This document shows, piece after piece, positions 38,401-51,458 of a DNA stretch of 64,000 nt (positions are counted from its first letter, which is position 1; every line of letters begins with the position of its first letter). The DNA lies in assembly GCF_029227915.1 (NCBI RefSeq), contig NC_079877.1, positions 3,038,001 to 3,102,000 of the forward strand, in the 5' to 3' direction. The translations under genes were made by a program, and so were the position numbers. The notes beneath the pieces are model-generated. The model did not search any database, was not told the origin of the DNA, and saw only the letters and a program-made list of their open reading frames with translations. The DNA is from Hydractinia symbiolongicarpus. Lineage: Eukaryota > Cnidaria > Hydrozoa > Anthoathecata > Hydractiniidae.

Positions 38401-41400
38401 GACATGATTGCCGGAATTCGGTGATTACACTGGGTGCTGTGGTAGCGCTTCATTTAAAAATTTAAATAAAAAAGTCATTTTTTACCGCGGGACCAATCCT
38501 AGCCGTTATCGCGCGCTGAAGAAATAGACACAGTTTCGAAAACAACATTTTAATAAGTTTCTAACGGCATCAGTCCGTTTGAGTGACAATGGTTGCGTCA
38601 CATATTCGTCCCCAAATGTATTTAGGGATATTGTTCTGATATTACTAGGTTGTATTGCTTGTAACAGTGAAAGGATTGACTGTGGGACTTAATTGAACTA
38701 ACTTTGGACTGTGACCTGATAAATGTGATAAATCAGGCAATTGGACCCCAAGAAATAACATTCCTCTTAATTTGACATGATTGCTGGAATTCAACGATTA
38801 CAATGGGCGCTGTGGCAGGGCTTCATTAAAACATTTAGATAAATAAGTCATATTTACTGTGGAACCAATTCTGGCCGTTAGCACGCGCTGAATAAGTAGG
38901 AACAGTTTCAAAAACTACATTTCATTGACTTTCTAGCGGTATCAATCCGTTTGAGTTACAACGGTTGCGTCACATATTCGTCCCCACATGTATTTAGGGA
39001 TATTTTTCTGATATTACTAGGTTGTATTGCTTGTAACAGTGAAACGATTGACTGTGGGACTTAATTGAACTAACTTTGGACTGTGACCTGATAAATGTGA
39101 TATATGGGGCAATTGGACCCGAAGAAATAACATTCCTCTTAATTTGACATGATTGTTGGAATTCAATGATTACAATGGGCGCTGTGGTAGCGCTTCATTA
39201 AAAAATTTAGATAAATAAGTCATATTTACTGTGGGACCAATCCTGGCCGTTAACACGTGCTGAAAAGTTAGGAACAGTTTCAAAAACTACATTTCATTGA
39301 CTTTCTGGCGGTATCAATACGTTTGAGTTACAACGGTTAAGTCACATATTCGTACCAACATGTATTTAGCGATATTTTATCGCTATTACTAGGTTGCATC
39401 GCTTTTAACAGTGAAACGATTGACTGTGGGACTTAATTGAACTGATTTTAGACTGTGACATTATAAATGTGATAAATGAGCCAATTGTTCTTCAAGGAAT
39501 AACATTCTTCTCAATTTGACATGATTGCTGGAATTCAGCGATTATGTTAGGCTCTGTGGTAGCGCTTTATTTAAAAATTTAGATAAAAATGTCTTTTTTT
39601 TACTGTGGGACCAATCCTGGCCGTTATCGCACGCTGAAGAAATAGAGACAGTTTCAAAAACTACATTTCAATAAATTTCTAACGGTATCAGTCCGTTTGA
39701 GTCACAACGGTTGCGTCACATATTCGTCCCCACATGTATTTAGGGATATTTTTCTGATATTACTAGGTTGTATTGCTTGTAACAGTAAAACGATTGACTG
39801 TGGGACTTAATTGAACTAACTTTGGACTGTGACCTGTTAAATGTGATAAATGAGGCAATTGGTCTCCAAGGAATAACATTCTTGTTAATTTGACATGATT
39901 GCTGGAATTCAGCGATAATATTAGGCTCTGTGGTAGCGCTTTATTTAAAAATTTAGATAAAAAAGTCTTTTTTTTACTGTGGGACCAATCCGGGCCGTTA
40001 GCAGACGCTGAATAAACAGGAACAGTTTCAAAAACTACATTTCAAGGAATTTCTAACGGTGTCAGTCCGATTTAGTCACAACGGTTACGTCACATATTCG
40101 TCCCCACATGAATTTAGGGATATTTTTCTGATATTACTAGGTTGTATTGCTTGTAACAGTAAAACGATTGACTGTGGGACTTAATTGAACTAAGTTTGGA
40201 CTGTGACCTCCTAAATGTAATAAATGAGGCAATTGGTCTCCAAGGAAAAACATTCTTCTTAATTTGACATGATTGCTGGAATTCAGCGATAACATTAGGC
40301 TCTGTGGTAGCGCTTTATTAAAAAATTTAGATAAAAAAGTATTTTTTACTGTGGGACCCATCCTGTCCGTTATCGCACGCTGAAGAAATAGACGCAGTTT
40401 CAAAAACTACATTTCAATGACATTCTAACGCTATCAGTCCATTTGAGTTACAACGGTTGCGTCACATATTCGTCCCCACATGTATTTTGGGATATTTATC
40501 TGATATTACTAGGTTGTATCGCTTTCAACAGTGAAACGATTGGCTGTGGGACTTAAATGAACTGATTTTGGGCTGTGACCTTATGAATGTGATAAGTGAG
40601 CCAACTGGACCCCTAGAAATAACATTATTCTTAATTTGACATGATTGCCGGAACTCGGTGATTACACTTGGTGCTGTGGTAGCGCTTCATTTAAAAATTT
40701 AAATAAAAAAGTCATTTTTTACCGCGGGACCAATAATAGCCGTTATCGCGCGCTGAAGAAATAGACACAGTTTCGAAAACAACATTTTAATAAGTTTCTA
40801 ACGGCATCAGTCCGTTTGAGTGACAACGGTTGCGTCACATATTCGTCCCCAAATGTATTTAGGGATATTGTTCTGATATTACTAGGTTGTATTGCTTGTA
40901 ACAGTGAAAGGATTGACTGTGGGACTTAATTGAACTAACTTTGGACTGTGACCTGATAAATGTGATAAATCAGGCAATTGGACCCCAAGAAATAACATTC
41001 CTCTTAATTTGACATGATTGCTGGAATTCAACGATTACAATGGGCGCTGTGGCAGGGCTTCATTAAAACATTTAGATAAATAAGTCATATTTACTGTGGA
41101 ACCAATTCTGGCCGTTAGCACGCGCTGAATAAGTAGGAACAGTTTCAAAAACTACATTTCATTGACTTTCTAGCGGTATCAATCCGTTTGAGTTACAACG
41201 GTTGCGTCACATATTCGTCCCCACATGTATTTAGGGATATTTTTCTGATATTACTAGGTTGTATTGCTTGTAACAGTGAAACGATTGACTGTGGGACTTA
41301 ATTGAACTAACTTTGGACTGTGACCTGATAAATGTGATATATGGGGCAATTGGACCCGAAGAAATAACATTCCTCTTAATTTGACATGATTGCTGGAATT

Positions 41401-41754
41401 CAGCGATAATATTAGGCTCTGTGGTAGCGCTTTATTAAAAAATTTAGATAAAAAAGTATTTTTTACTGTGGGACCCATCCTGTCCGTTATCGCACGCTGA
41501 AGAAATAGACGCAGTTTCAAAAACTACATTTCAATGAATTTCTAACGCTATCAGTCCATTTGAGTTACAACGGTTGCGTCACAAATTCGTCCCCACATGT
41601 ATTTTGGGATATTTATCTGATATTACTAGGTTGTATCGCTTTCAACAGTGAAACGATTGGCTGTGGGACTTAAATGAACTGATTTTGGGCTGTGACCTTA
41701 TGAATGTGATAAGTGAGCCAACTGGACCCCTAGAAATAACATTATTCTAAATTT
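38401..41754 (+). repeat. A-E-F-G-C'-D hexamer, then A-E-C'/D trimer
   Basis: The hexamer starts at 38401, 38774, 39146, 39518, 39892 and 40266 (2,237 bp). The trimer starts at 40638, 41011 and 41383 (1,117 bp). The trimer looks like the hexamer with F, G and most of C' removed: 41383 opens as C' (gcgataatattagg) and becomes D at tttattaaaaaat. The neighbouring A copies at 40638 and 41755 share the rare accaataatagccg, which links the two flanks. Confidence 0.87.
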
Positions 41755-44361
41755 GACATGATTGCCGGAACTCGGTGATTACACTGGGTGCTGTGGTAGC
41801 GCTTCATTTAAAAATTTAAATAAAAAAGTCATTTTTTACCGCGGGACCAATAATAGCCGTTATCGCGCGCTGAAGAAATAGACACAGTTTCGAAAACAAC
41901 ATTTTAATAAGTTTCTAACGGCATCAGTCCGTTTGAGTGACAACGGTTGCGTCACATATTCGTCCCCAAATGTATTTAGGGATATTGTTCTGATATTACT
42001 AGGTTGTATTGCTTGTAACAGTGAAAGGATTGACTGTGGGACTTAATTGAACTAACTTTGGACTGTGACCTGATAAATGTGATAAATCAGGCAATTGGAC
42101 CCCAAGAAATAACATTCCTCTTAATTTGACATGATTGCTGGAATTCAACGATTACAATGGGCGCTGTGGCAGGGCTTCATTAAAACATTTAGATAAATAA
42201 GTCATATTTACTGTGGAACCAATTCTGGCCGTTAGCACGCGCTGAATAAGTAGGAACAGTTTCAAAAACTACATTTCATTGACTTTATAGCGGTATCAAT
42301 CCGTTTGAGTTACAACGGTTGCGTCACATATTCGTCCCCACATGTATTTAGGGATATTTTTCTGATATTACTAGGTTGTATTGCTTGTAACAGTGAAACG
42401 ATTGACTGTGGGACTTAATTGAACTAACTTTGGACTGTGACCTGATAAATGTGATATATGGGGCAATTGGACCCGAAGAAATAACATTCCTCTTAATTTG
42501 ACATGATTGTTGGAATTCAATGATTACAATGGGCGCTGTGGTAGCGCTTCATTAAAAAATTTAGATAAATAAGTCATATTTACTGTGGGACCAATCCTGG
42601 CCGTTAACACGTGCTGAAAAGTTAGGAACAGTTTCAAAAACTACATTTCATTGACTTTCTGGCGGTATCAATCCGTTTGAGTTACAACGGTTAAGTCACA
42701 TATTCGTACCAACATGTATTTAGCGATATTTTATCGCTATTACTAGGTTGCATCGCTTTTAACAGTGAAACGATTGACTGTGGGACTTAATTGAACTGAT
42801 TTTAGACTGTGACATTATAAATGTGATAAATGAGCCAATTGTTCTTCAAGGAATACCATTCTTCTCAATTTGACATGATTGCTGGAATTCAGCGATTATG
42901 TTAGGCTCTGTGGTAGCGCTTTATTTAAAAATTTAGATAAAAATGTCTTTTTTTTACTGTGGGACCAATCCTGGCCGTTATCGGGCGCTGAAGAAATAGA
43001 GACAGTTTCAAAAACTACATTTCAATAAATTTCTAACGGTATCAGTCCGTTTGAGTCACAACGGTTGCGTCACATATTCGTCCCAACATGTATTTAGGGA
43101 TATTTTTCTGATATTACTAGGTTGTATTGCTTGTAACAGTAAAACGATTGACTGTGGGACTTAATTGAACTAACTTTGGACTGTGACCTGCTAAATGTGA
43201 TAAATGAGGCAATTGGTCTCCAAGGAAAAACATTCTTCTTAATTTGACATGATTGCTGGAATTCAGCGATAACATTAGGCTCTGTGGTAGCGCTTTATTA
43301 AAAAATTTAGATAAAAAAGTATTTTTTACTGTGGGACCCATCCTGTCCGTTATCGCACGCTGAAGAAATAGACACAGTTTCGAAAACAACAATTTAATAA
43401 GTTTCTAACGGCATCAGTCCGTTTGAGTGACAACGGTTGCGTGACATATTCGTCCCCAAATGTATTTAGGGATATTGTTCTGATATTACTAGGTTGTATT
43501 GCTTGTAACAGTGAAAGGATTGACTGTGGGACTTAATTGAACTAACTTTGGACTGTGACCTGATAAATGTGATAAATCAGGCAATTGGACCCCAAGAAAT
43601 AACATTCCTCTTAATTTGACATGATTGCTGGAATTCAACGATTACAATGGGCGCTGTGGCAGGGCTTCATTAAAACATTTAGATAAATAAGTCATATTTA
43701 CTGTGGAACCAATTCTGGCCGTTAGCAGGCGATGAATAAGTAGGAACAGTTTCAAAAACTACATTTCATTGACTTTCTAGCGGTATCAATCCGTTTGAGT
43801 TACAACGGTTGCGTCACATATTCGTCCCCACATGTATTTAGGGATATTTTTCTGATATTACTAGGTTGTATTGCTTGTAACAGTGAAACGATTGACTGTG
43901 GGACTTAATTGAACTAACTTTGGACTGTGACCTGATAAATGTGATATATGGGGCAATTGGACCCGAAGAAATAACATTCCTCTTAATTTGACATGATTGT
44001 TGGAATTCAATGATTACAATGGGCGCTGTGGTAGCGCTTCATTAAAAAATTTAAATAAATAAGTCATATTTACTGTGGGACCAATCCTGGCCGTTAGCAC
44101 GTGCTGAATAAGTAGGAACAGTTTCAAAAACTACATTTCATTGACTTTCTGGCGGTATCAATCCGTTTGAGTTACAACGGTTAAGTCACATATTCGTACC
44201 AACATGTATTTAGCGATATTTTATCGCTATTACTAGGTTGCATCGCTTTTAACAGTGAAACGATTGACTGTGGGACTTAATTGAACTGATTTTAGACTGT
44301 GACATTATAAATGTGATAAATGAGCCAATTGGTCTTCAAGGAATAACATTCTTCTCAATTT
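41755..44361 (+). repeat. A-E-F-G-D/A-E-F heptamer
   Basis: Starts are 41755, 42128, 42500, 42872, 43246, 43618 and 43990. Monomer 43246 is D up to gacacagttt (about 43380) and then A (cgaaaacaac, gtttctaacggcatc). A D-to-A boundary has thus been fused within one monomer, and the following E is in normal order. Confidence 0.85.
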
Positions 44362-44767
44362 GACATGATTGCTGGAATTCAGCGATTATGTTAGGCTCTG
44401 TGGTAGCGCTTTATTTAAAAATTTAGATAAAAATGTCTTTTTTTTACTGTGGGACCAATCCTGGCCGTTATCGCGCGCTGAAGAAATAGAGACAGTTTCA
44501 AAAACTACATTTCAATAAATTTCTAACGGTATCAGTCCGTTTGAGTCACAACGGTTGCGTCACATATTCGTCCCCACATGTATTTAGGAATATTTTTCTG
44601 ATATTACTAGGTTGTATTGCTTGTAACAGTAAAACGATTGACTGTGGGACTTAATTGAGCTAACTTTGGACTGTGACCTGATAAATGTGATAAATGGGGC
44701 AATTGGGCCCCAAAAAATAACATTCTTCTTAATTTTACATGTTTGCTGGAATTCAGCGATTATGTTA

Positions 44768-44834
44768 GGCTCTGTGGTAGCGCTTTATTTAAAAATTTAG
44801 ATAAATAAGTCATTCTTTACTCTGGGACGAATCC
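44768..44834 (+). other. tRNA-like D-arm and B-box-like pair (H family example)
   Basis: The segment aggctctgtggtagcgc (44767-44783) matches 14 of 17 bases of the common tRNA D-arm string tggctcagtggtagagc. GGGACGAATCC at 44824-44834 matches the pol III B box GGTTCGANTCC except at its two T positions. It lies 56 bases downstream of the D-arm start, against roughly 43-45 in a tRNA without an intron. CTGGG and CCTAG around ACGAAT can pair like a T arm with one G-T wobble. No complementary acceptor stem is visible, so this is not a functional tRNA gene. It may be a relic of a tRNA or SINE, or chance. Confidence 0.42.
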
Positions 44835-45379
44835 TAGCCGTTATCGCCCGCTGAAGAAATAGCGACAGTTTCAAAAAATACAATTCATTGACTTTCTAAC
44901 GGTATCACTCTGTTTGAGTTACAACGGTTGTGTCACATATTCGTCCCCAAATGTATTTAGGGATGTTTTTCTGATATCACTAGGTTGTATCACTTTTAAC
45001 AGTGAAACGATTGACTTTGGCACTTAAATGAACTGATTTTAGACTGTGACCTTATAAATGTGATAAATGAGTTAAGTGGACTCCCACAAATAACATTCCT
45101 CTTAATTTTACATGTTTGCTGGAATTCAACGATTACAATGGGCGCTGTGGTAGCGCTTCATTAAAAAATTTAGATAAATAAGTCATATTTACTGTAGGAC
45201 CAATCCTGGCCGTTAGCAGACGCTGAATAAACAGGAACAGTTTCAAAAACTACATTTCAAGGAATTTCTAACGGTGTCAGTCCGATTTAGTCACAATGGT
45301 TACGTCACATATTCGTCCCCACATGAATTTAGGGATATTTTTCTGATATTACTAGGTTGTATTGCTTGTAACAGTAAAA

Positions 45380-45385
45380 CGACGA
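45380..45385 (+). repeat. Three-base tandem duplication (cgacga) marking one HOR slot
   Basis: Other families read aaaacgattgac here. The C'-type tails before J read aaaacgacgattgac, adding three bases. It recurs with the monomers that start at 46979, 52206 and 54822. It is a private marker of this slot and shows that these four copies share one origin. Confidence 0.85.
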
Positions 45386-48101
45386 TTGACTGTGGGACTT
45401 AATTGAACTAACTTTGGACTGTGACCTGATAAATGTAATAAAGGAGGCAATTGGACCCCAAGAAATAACATTCTTCTTAATTTTACATGATTGCTGAAAT
45501 TCAGCGATAACATTAGGCTCTGTGGTAGCGCTTTATTTAAAAATTTAGATAAAAAAGTCTTCTTTTTACTGTGGGACCAATCCTGGCCGATATCGCGCGC
45601 TGAAGAAATAGCGACAGTTTCAAAAACTACAATTCATGGACTTTCTAACGGTATCAGACCGTTTGAGTTACAACGGTTGCGTGACATATTCATCCCCACA
45701 TGAATTTAGGGATATTTTTCTGATATTACTAAGTTGTATTGCTTGTAACAGTGAAACGATTGCCTGTGGGACTTAATTGAACTGATTTTGGACTGTGACC
45801 TTATAAATGGAATAAATGAGCCAATTGGTCTCCAAGGAATAACATTCTTCTAAATTTTACATGATTGCTGAAATTGAGCGATAACATTAGGCTCTGTGGT
45901 AGCGCTTTATTTAAAAATTTAGATAAAAAAGTCTTCTTTTTACTGTGGGACCAATCCTGGCCGATATCGCGCGCTGAAGAAGTACAGACAGTTTCAAAAA
46001 CTACATTTCAATAAATGTCTAACGGTATCAGTCCATTTGAGTCACAACGGTTGCTTCACATATTCGTCCCCACATGTTTTTAGGGATATTTTTCCGATAT
46101 TACTAGGTTGTATTGCTTGTAACAGTGAAACGATTGACTGTGGGACTTAATTGAACTGATTTTAGACTGTGACATTATAAATGTGATAAATGAGCCAATT
46201 GGTCTTCAAGGAATAACATTCTTCTCAATTTGACATGATTGCTGGAATTCAGCGATTATGTTAGGCTCTGTGGTAGCGCTTTATTTAAAAATTTAGATAA
46301 AAATGTCTTTTTTTTACTGTGGGACCAATCCTGGCCGTTATCGCGCGCTGAAGAAATAGAGACAGTTTCAAAAACTACATTTCAATAAATTTCTAACGGT
46401 ATCAGTCCGTTTGAGTCACAACGGTTGCGTCACATATTCGTCCCCACATGTATTTAGGAATATTTTTCTGATATTACTAGGTTGTATTGCTTGTAACAGT
46501 AAAACGATTGACTGTGGGACTTAATTGAGCTAACTTTGGACTGTGACCTGATAAATGTGATAAATGGGGCAATTGGGCCCCAAAAAATAACATTCTTCTT
46601 AATTTTACATGTTTGCTGGAATTCAGCGATTATGTTAGGCTCTGTGGTAGCGCTTTATTTAAAAATTTAGATAAATAAGTCATTCTTTACTCTGGGACGA
46701 ATCCTAGCCGTTATCGCCCGCTGAAGAAATAGCGACAGTTTCAAAAAATACAATTCATTGACTTTCTAACGGTATCACTCTGTTTGAGTTACAAAGGTTG
46801 TGTCACATATTCGTCCCCAAATGTATTTAGGGATGTTTTTCTGATATCACTAGGTTGTATCACTTTTAACAGTGAAACGATTGACTTTGGCACTTAAATG
46901 AACTGATTTTAGACTGTGACCTTATAAATGTGATAAATGAGCCAAGTGGACTCCCACAAATAACATTCCTCTTAATTTTACATGTTTGCTGGAATTCAAC
47001 GATTACAATGGGCGCTGTGGTAGCGCTTCATTAAAAAATTTAGATAAATAAGTCATATTTACTGTAGGACCAATCCTGGCCGTTAGCAGACGCTGAATAA
47101 ACAGGAACAGTTTCAAAAACTACATTTCAAGGAATTTCTAACGGTGTCAGTCCGATTTAGTCACAATGGTTACGTCACATATTCGTCCCCACATGAATTT
47201 AGGGATATTTTTCTGATATTATTAGGTTGTATTGCTTGTAACAGTAAAACGACGATTGACTGTGGGACTTAATTGAACTAACTTTGGACTGTGACCTGAT
47301 AAATGTAATAAAGGAGGCAATTGGACCCCAAGAAATAACATTCTTCTTAATTTTACATGATTGCTGAAATTCAGCGATAACATTAGGCTCTGTGGTAGCG
47401 CTTTATTTAAAAATTTAGATAAAAAAGTCTTCTTTTTACTGTGGGACCAATCCTGGCCGATATCGCGCGCTGAAGAAATAGCGACAGTTTCAAAAACTAC
47501 AATTCATGGACTTTCTAACGGTATCAGACCGTTTGAGTTACAACGGTTGCGTGACATATTCATCCCCACATGAATTTAGGGATATTTTTCTGATATTACT
47601 AAGTTGTATTGCTTGTAACAGTGAAACGATTGCCTGTGGGACTTAATTGAACTGATTTTGGACTGTGACCTTATAAATGGAATAAATGAGCCAATTGGTC
47701 TCCAAGGAATAACATTCTTCTAAATTTTACATGATTGCTGAAATTGAGCGATAACATTAGGCTCTGTGGTAGCGCTTTATTTAAAAATTTAGATAAAAAA
47801 GTCTTCTTTTTACTGTGGGACCAATCCTGGCCGATATCGCGCGCTGAAGAAGTAGAGACAGTTTCAAAAACTACATTTCAATAAATGTCTAACGGTATCA
47901 GTCCATTTGAGTCACAACGGTTGCTTCACATATTCGTCCCCACATGTTTTTAGGGATATTTTTCCGATATTACTAGGTTGTATTGCTTGTAACAGTGAAA
48001 CGATTGACTGTGGGAATTAATTGAACTAACTTTGGACTGTGACCTGATAAATGTGATAAATGAGGCAATTGGTCTCCAAGGAAAAACATTCTTCTTAATT
48101 T

Positions 48102-51100
48102 GACATGATTGCTGGAATTCAGCGATAACATTAGGCTCTGTGGTAGCGCTTTATTAAAAAATTTAGATAAAAAAGTCTTCTTTTTTTACTGTGGGACCAA
48201 TCTGGGCCGTTAGCGGACGCTGAATAAATAGGAACAGTTCCAAAAACTACATTTCAAGGAATTTCTAACGGTGTCAGTCCGTTTTAGTCACAACAGTTAC
48301 GTCACATATTCGTCCCCACATGAATTTAGGGATATTTTTCTGATATTACTAGGTTGTATTGCTTGTAACAGTAAAACGATTGACTGTGGGACTTAATTGA
48401 ACTAACTTTGGACTGTGACCTGATAAATGTAATAAAGGAGGCAATTGGACCCCAAGAAATAACATTCTTCTTAATTTGACGTGATTGATGGAACTCAGCG
48501 ACTGCATTGGAGCTGTGGTAGCGCTTTATTTAAAAATTTAGATAAATAAGTCATTCTTTATTCTGGGACGAATCCTAGCCGTTATCGCCCGCTGAAGAAA
48601 TAGCGACAGTTTCAAAAACTGCAATTTATGGACTTTCTAACGGTATCAGACCGTTTGAGTTACAACGGTTGCGTGACATATTCATCCCAACATGAATTTA
48701 GGGATATTTTTCTGATAATACTAGGTTGTATTGCTTGTAACAGTGAAACGACTGACTGTGGGACTTAATTGAGCTAACTTTGGACTGTGACCTGATAAAT
48801 GTGATAAATGGGGCAATTGGGCCCCAAGAAATAACATTCTTCTTAATTTTACATATTTGCTGGAATTCAACGATTATGTTGGGCTCTGTGGTAGCGCTTT
48901 ATTTAAAAATTTAGATAAATAAGTCATTCTTTACTCTGGGACGAATCCTAGCCGTTATCGCCCGCTGAAGAAATAGCGACAGTTTCAAAAAATACAATTC
49001 ATTGACTTTCTAACGGTATCACTCTGTTTGAGTTACAACGGTTGCGTCACATATTCGTCCGCAAATGTATTTAGGGATGTTTTTCTGATATCACTAGGTT
49101 GTATCACTTTTAACAGTGAAACGATTGACTTTGGCACTTAAATGAACTGATTTTGGACTGTGATCTTATAAATGTGATAAATGAGCCAAGTGGACTCCCA
49201 CAAATAACATTCCTCTTAATTTTACATGTTTGCTGGAATTCAACGATTACAATGGGCGCTGTGGTAGCGCTTCATTAAAAAATTTAGATAAATAAGTCAT
49301 ATTTACTGTAGGACCAATCCTGGCCGTTAACATGCGCTGAATAAGTAGGAACAGATTCAAAAACTACATTTCATTGACTTTCTAGCGGTATCAATCCGTT
49401 TGAGTTACAACGGTTGCGTCACATATTCGTACCAACATGTATTTAGCGATATTTTATCGCTATTACTAGGTTGCATCGCTTTTAACAGTGAAACGATTGA
49501 CTGTGGGACTTAATTGAACTGATTTTAGACTGTGACCTTATAAATGTGATAAATGAGCCAATTGGTCTCCAAGGAATAACATTCTTGTTAATTTGACATG
49601 ATTGCTGGAATTCAGCGATAATATTAGGCTCTGTGGTAGCGCTTTATTTAAAAATTTAGATAAATAAGTCATTCTTTACTCTGGGACGAATCCTAGCCGT
49701 TATCGCCCGCTGAAGAAATAGCGACAGTTTCAAAAAATACAATTCATTGACTTTCTAACGGTATCACTCTGTTTGAGTTACAACGGTTGCGTCACATATT
49801 CGTCCCCAAATGTATTTAGGGATGTTTTTCTGATATCACTAGGTTGTATCACTTTTAACAGTGAAACGATTGACTTTGGCACTTAAATGAACTGATTTTG
49901 GACTGTGATCTTATAAATGTGATAAATGAGCCAAGTGGACTCCCACAAATAACATTCCTCTTAATTTTACATGTTTGCTGGAATTCAACGATTACAATGG
50001 GCGCTGTGGTAGCGCTTCATTAAAAAATTTAGATAAATAAGTCATATTTACTGTAGGACCAATCCTGGCCGTTAACATGCGCTGAATAAGTAGGAACAGA
50101 TTCAAAAACTACCTTTCATTGACTTTGTAGCGGTATCAATCCGTTTGAGTTACAATGGTTGCGTCACATATTCGTACCAACATGTATTTAGCGATATTTT
50201 ATCGCTATTACTAGGTTGCATCGCTTTTAACAGTGAAACGATTGCCTGTGGGACTTAATTGAACTGATTTTGGACTGTGACCTTATAAATGGAATAAATG
50301 AGCCAATTGGTCTCCAAGGAATAACATTCTTGTTAATTTGACATGATTGCTGGAATTCAGCGATAATATTAGGCTCTGTGGTAGCGCTTTATTTAAAAAT
50401 TTAGATAAAAAAGTCTTTTTTTTACTGTGGGACCCATCCTGTCCGTTATCGCACGCTGAAGAAATAGACACAGTTTCAAAAACTACATTTCAATGAATTT
50501 CTAACTCTATCAGTCCATTTGAGTTACAACGGTTGCGTCACATATTCGTCCCCACATGTATTTAGGGATATTTATCTGATATTACTAGGTTGTATCGCTT
50601 TCAACAGTGAAACGATTGGCTGTGGGACTTAAATGAACTGATTTTGGGCTGTGACCTTATGAATGTGATAAGTGAGCCAACTGGACCCCTAGAAATAACA
50701 TTATTCTTAATTTGACATGATTGCCGGAACTCGGTGATTACACTGGGTGCTGTGGTAGCGCTTCATTTAAAAATTTAAATAAAAAAGTCATTTTTTACCG
50801 CGGGACCAATCCTAGCCGTTATCGCGCGCTGAAGAAATAGACACAGTTTCAAAAACAACATTTTAATAAGTTTCTAACGGCATCAGTCCGTTTGAGTGAC
50901 AACGGTTGCGTCACATATTCGTCCCCAAATGTATTTAGGGATATTGTTCTGATATCACTAGGTTGTATTGCTTGTAACAGTGAAAGGATTGACTGTGGGA
51001 CTTAATTGAACTAACTTTGGACTGTGACCTGATAAATGTGATAAATCAGGCAATTGGACCCCAAGAAATAACATTCCTCTTAATTTGACATGATTGCTGG

Positions 51101-51458
51101 AATTCAACGATTACAATGGGCGCTGTGGCAGGGCTTCATTAAAAAATTTAGATAAATAAGTCATATTTACTTTGGGACCAATCCTGGCCGTTAACACGTG
51201 CTGAATAAGTAGGAACAGTTTCAAAAACTACATTTCATTGACTTTCTGGCGGTATCAATCCGTTTGAGTTACAACGGTTAAGTCACATATTCGTACCAAC
51301 ATGTATTTAGCGATATTTTATCGCTATTACTAGGTTGCATCGCTTTTAACAGTGAAACGATTGACTGTGGGACTTAATTGAACTGATTTTAGACTGTGAC
51401 ATTATAAATGTGATAAATGAGCCAATTGGTCTTCAAGGAATAACATTCTTCTCAATTT
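48102..51458 (+). repeat. L-M-H-I-C'/H-I-C'/D-A-E/F nonamer
   Basis: Starts are 48102, 48478, 48850, 49223, 49595, 49968, 50340, 50714 and 51087. Together with 46232-48101 it makes a 14-monomer, 5,227-bp unit whose first nine monomers recur from 51459. Monomer 49595 is C' up to tttagataaa and then H (taagtcattctttactc). H-I and C'/H-I therefore look like a two-monomer expansion. Monomer 51087 starts as E (gtggcagggcttcatt) and becomes F (aacacgtgctg). Confidence 0.85.

Larger units (their letters stand above)
44362..48101 (+). repeat. HOR: G-H-I/C'-J-K pentamer, two copies (1,870 bp)
   Basis: Units start at 44362 and 46232. The next start is 48102, so each unit is exactly 1,870 bp. Starts in copy one are 44362, 44736, 45109, 45484 and 45858. 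I noticed only a handful of differences between copies, such as gttaagtgg/gccaagtgg, caacgg/caaagg, attactagg/attattagg and agtacag/agtagag. The third slot is an I/C' chimera, switching after cctggccgtta, and carries a 3-base duplication, cgacga (45380-45385). The K tail in copy one resembles F and in copy two resembles E or L, as expected at a unit boundary. Confidence 0.92.

Noticed and set aside
44736-45108. A functional tRNA gene in the monomer
   Set aside because: The D-arm-like and T-arm-like parts are present, but there is no complementary acceptor stem, the B-box TTC core is missing, and no anticodon arm can be placed with confidence.
45491-45703. Plus-strand open frame of 70 codons in J monomers, identical at 47361 and 52588, and a 94-codon frame at 57449
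   Set aside because: The identical copies sit at offsets of 1,870 and 5,227 bp, the same as the HOR units. The frame is specific to one monomer family and broken in all others. There is no evidence of coding beyond chance in a repeat.
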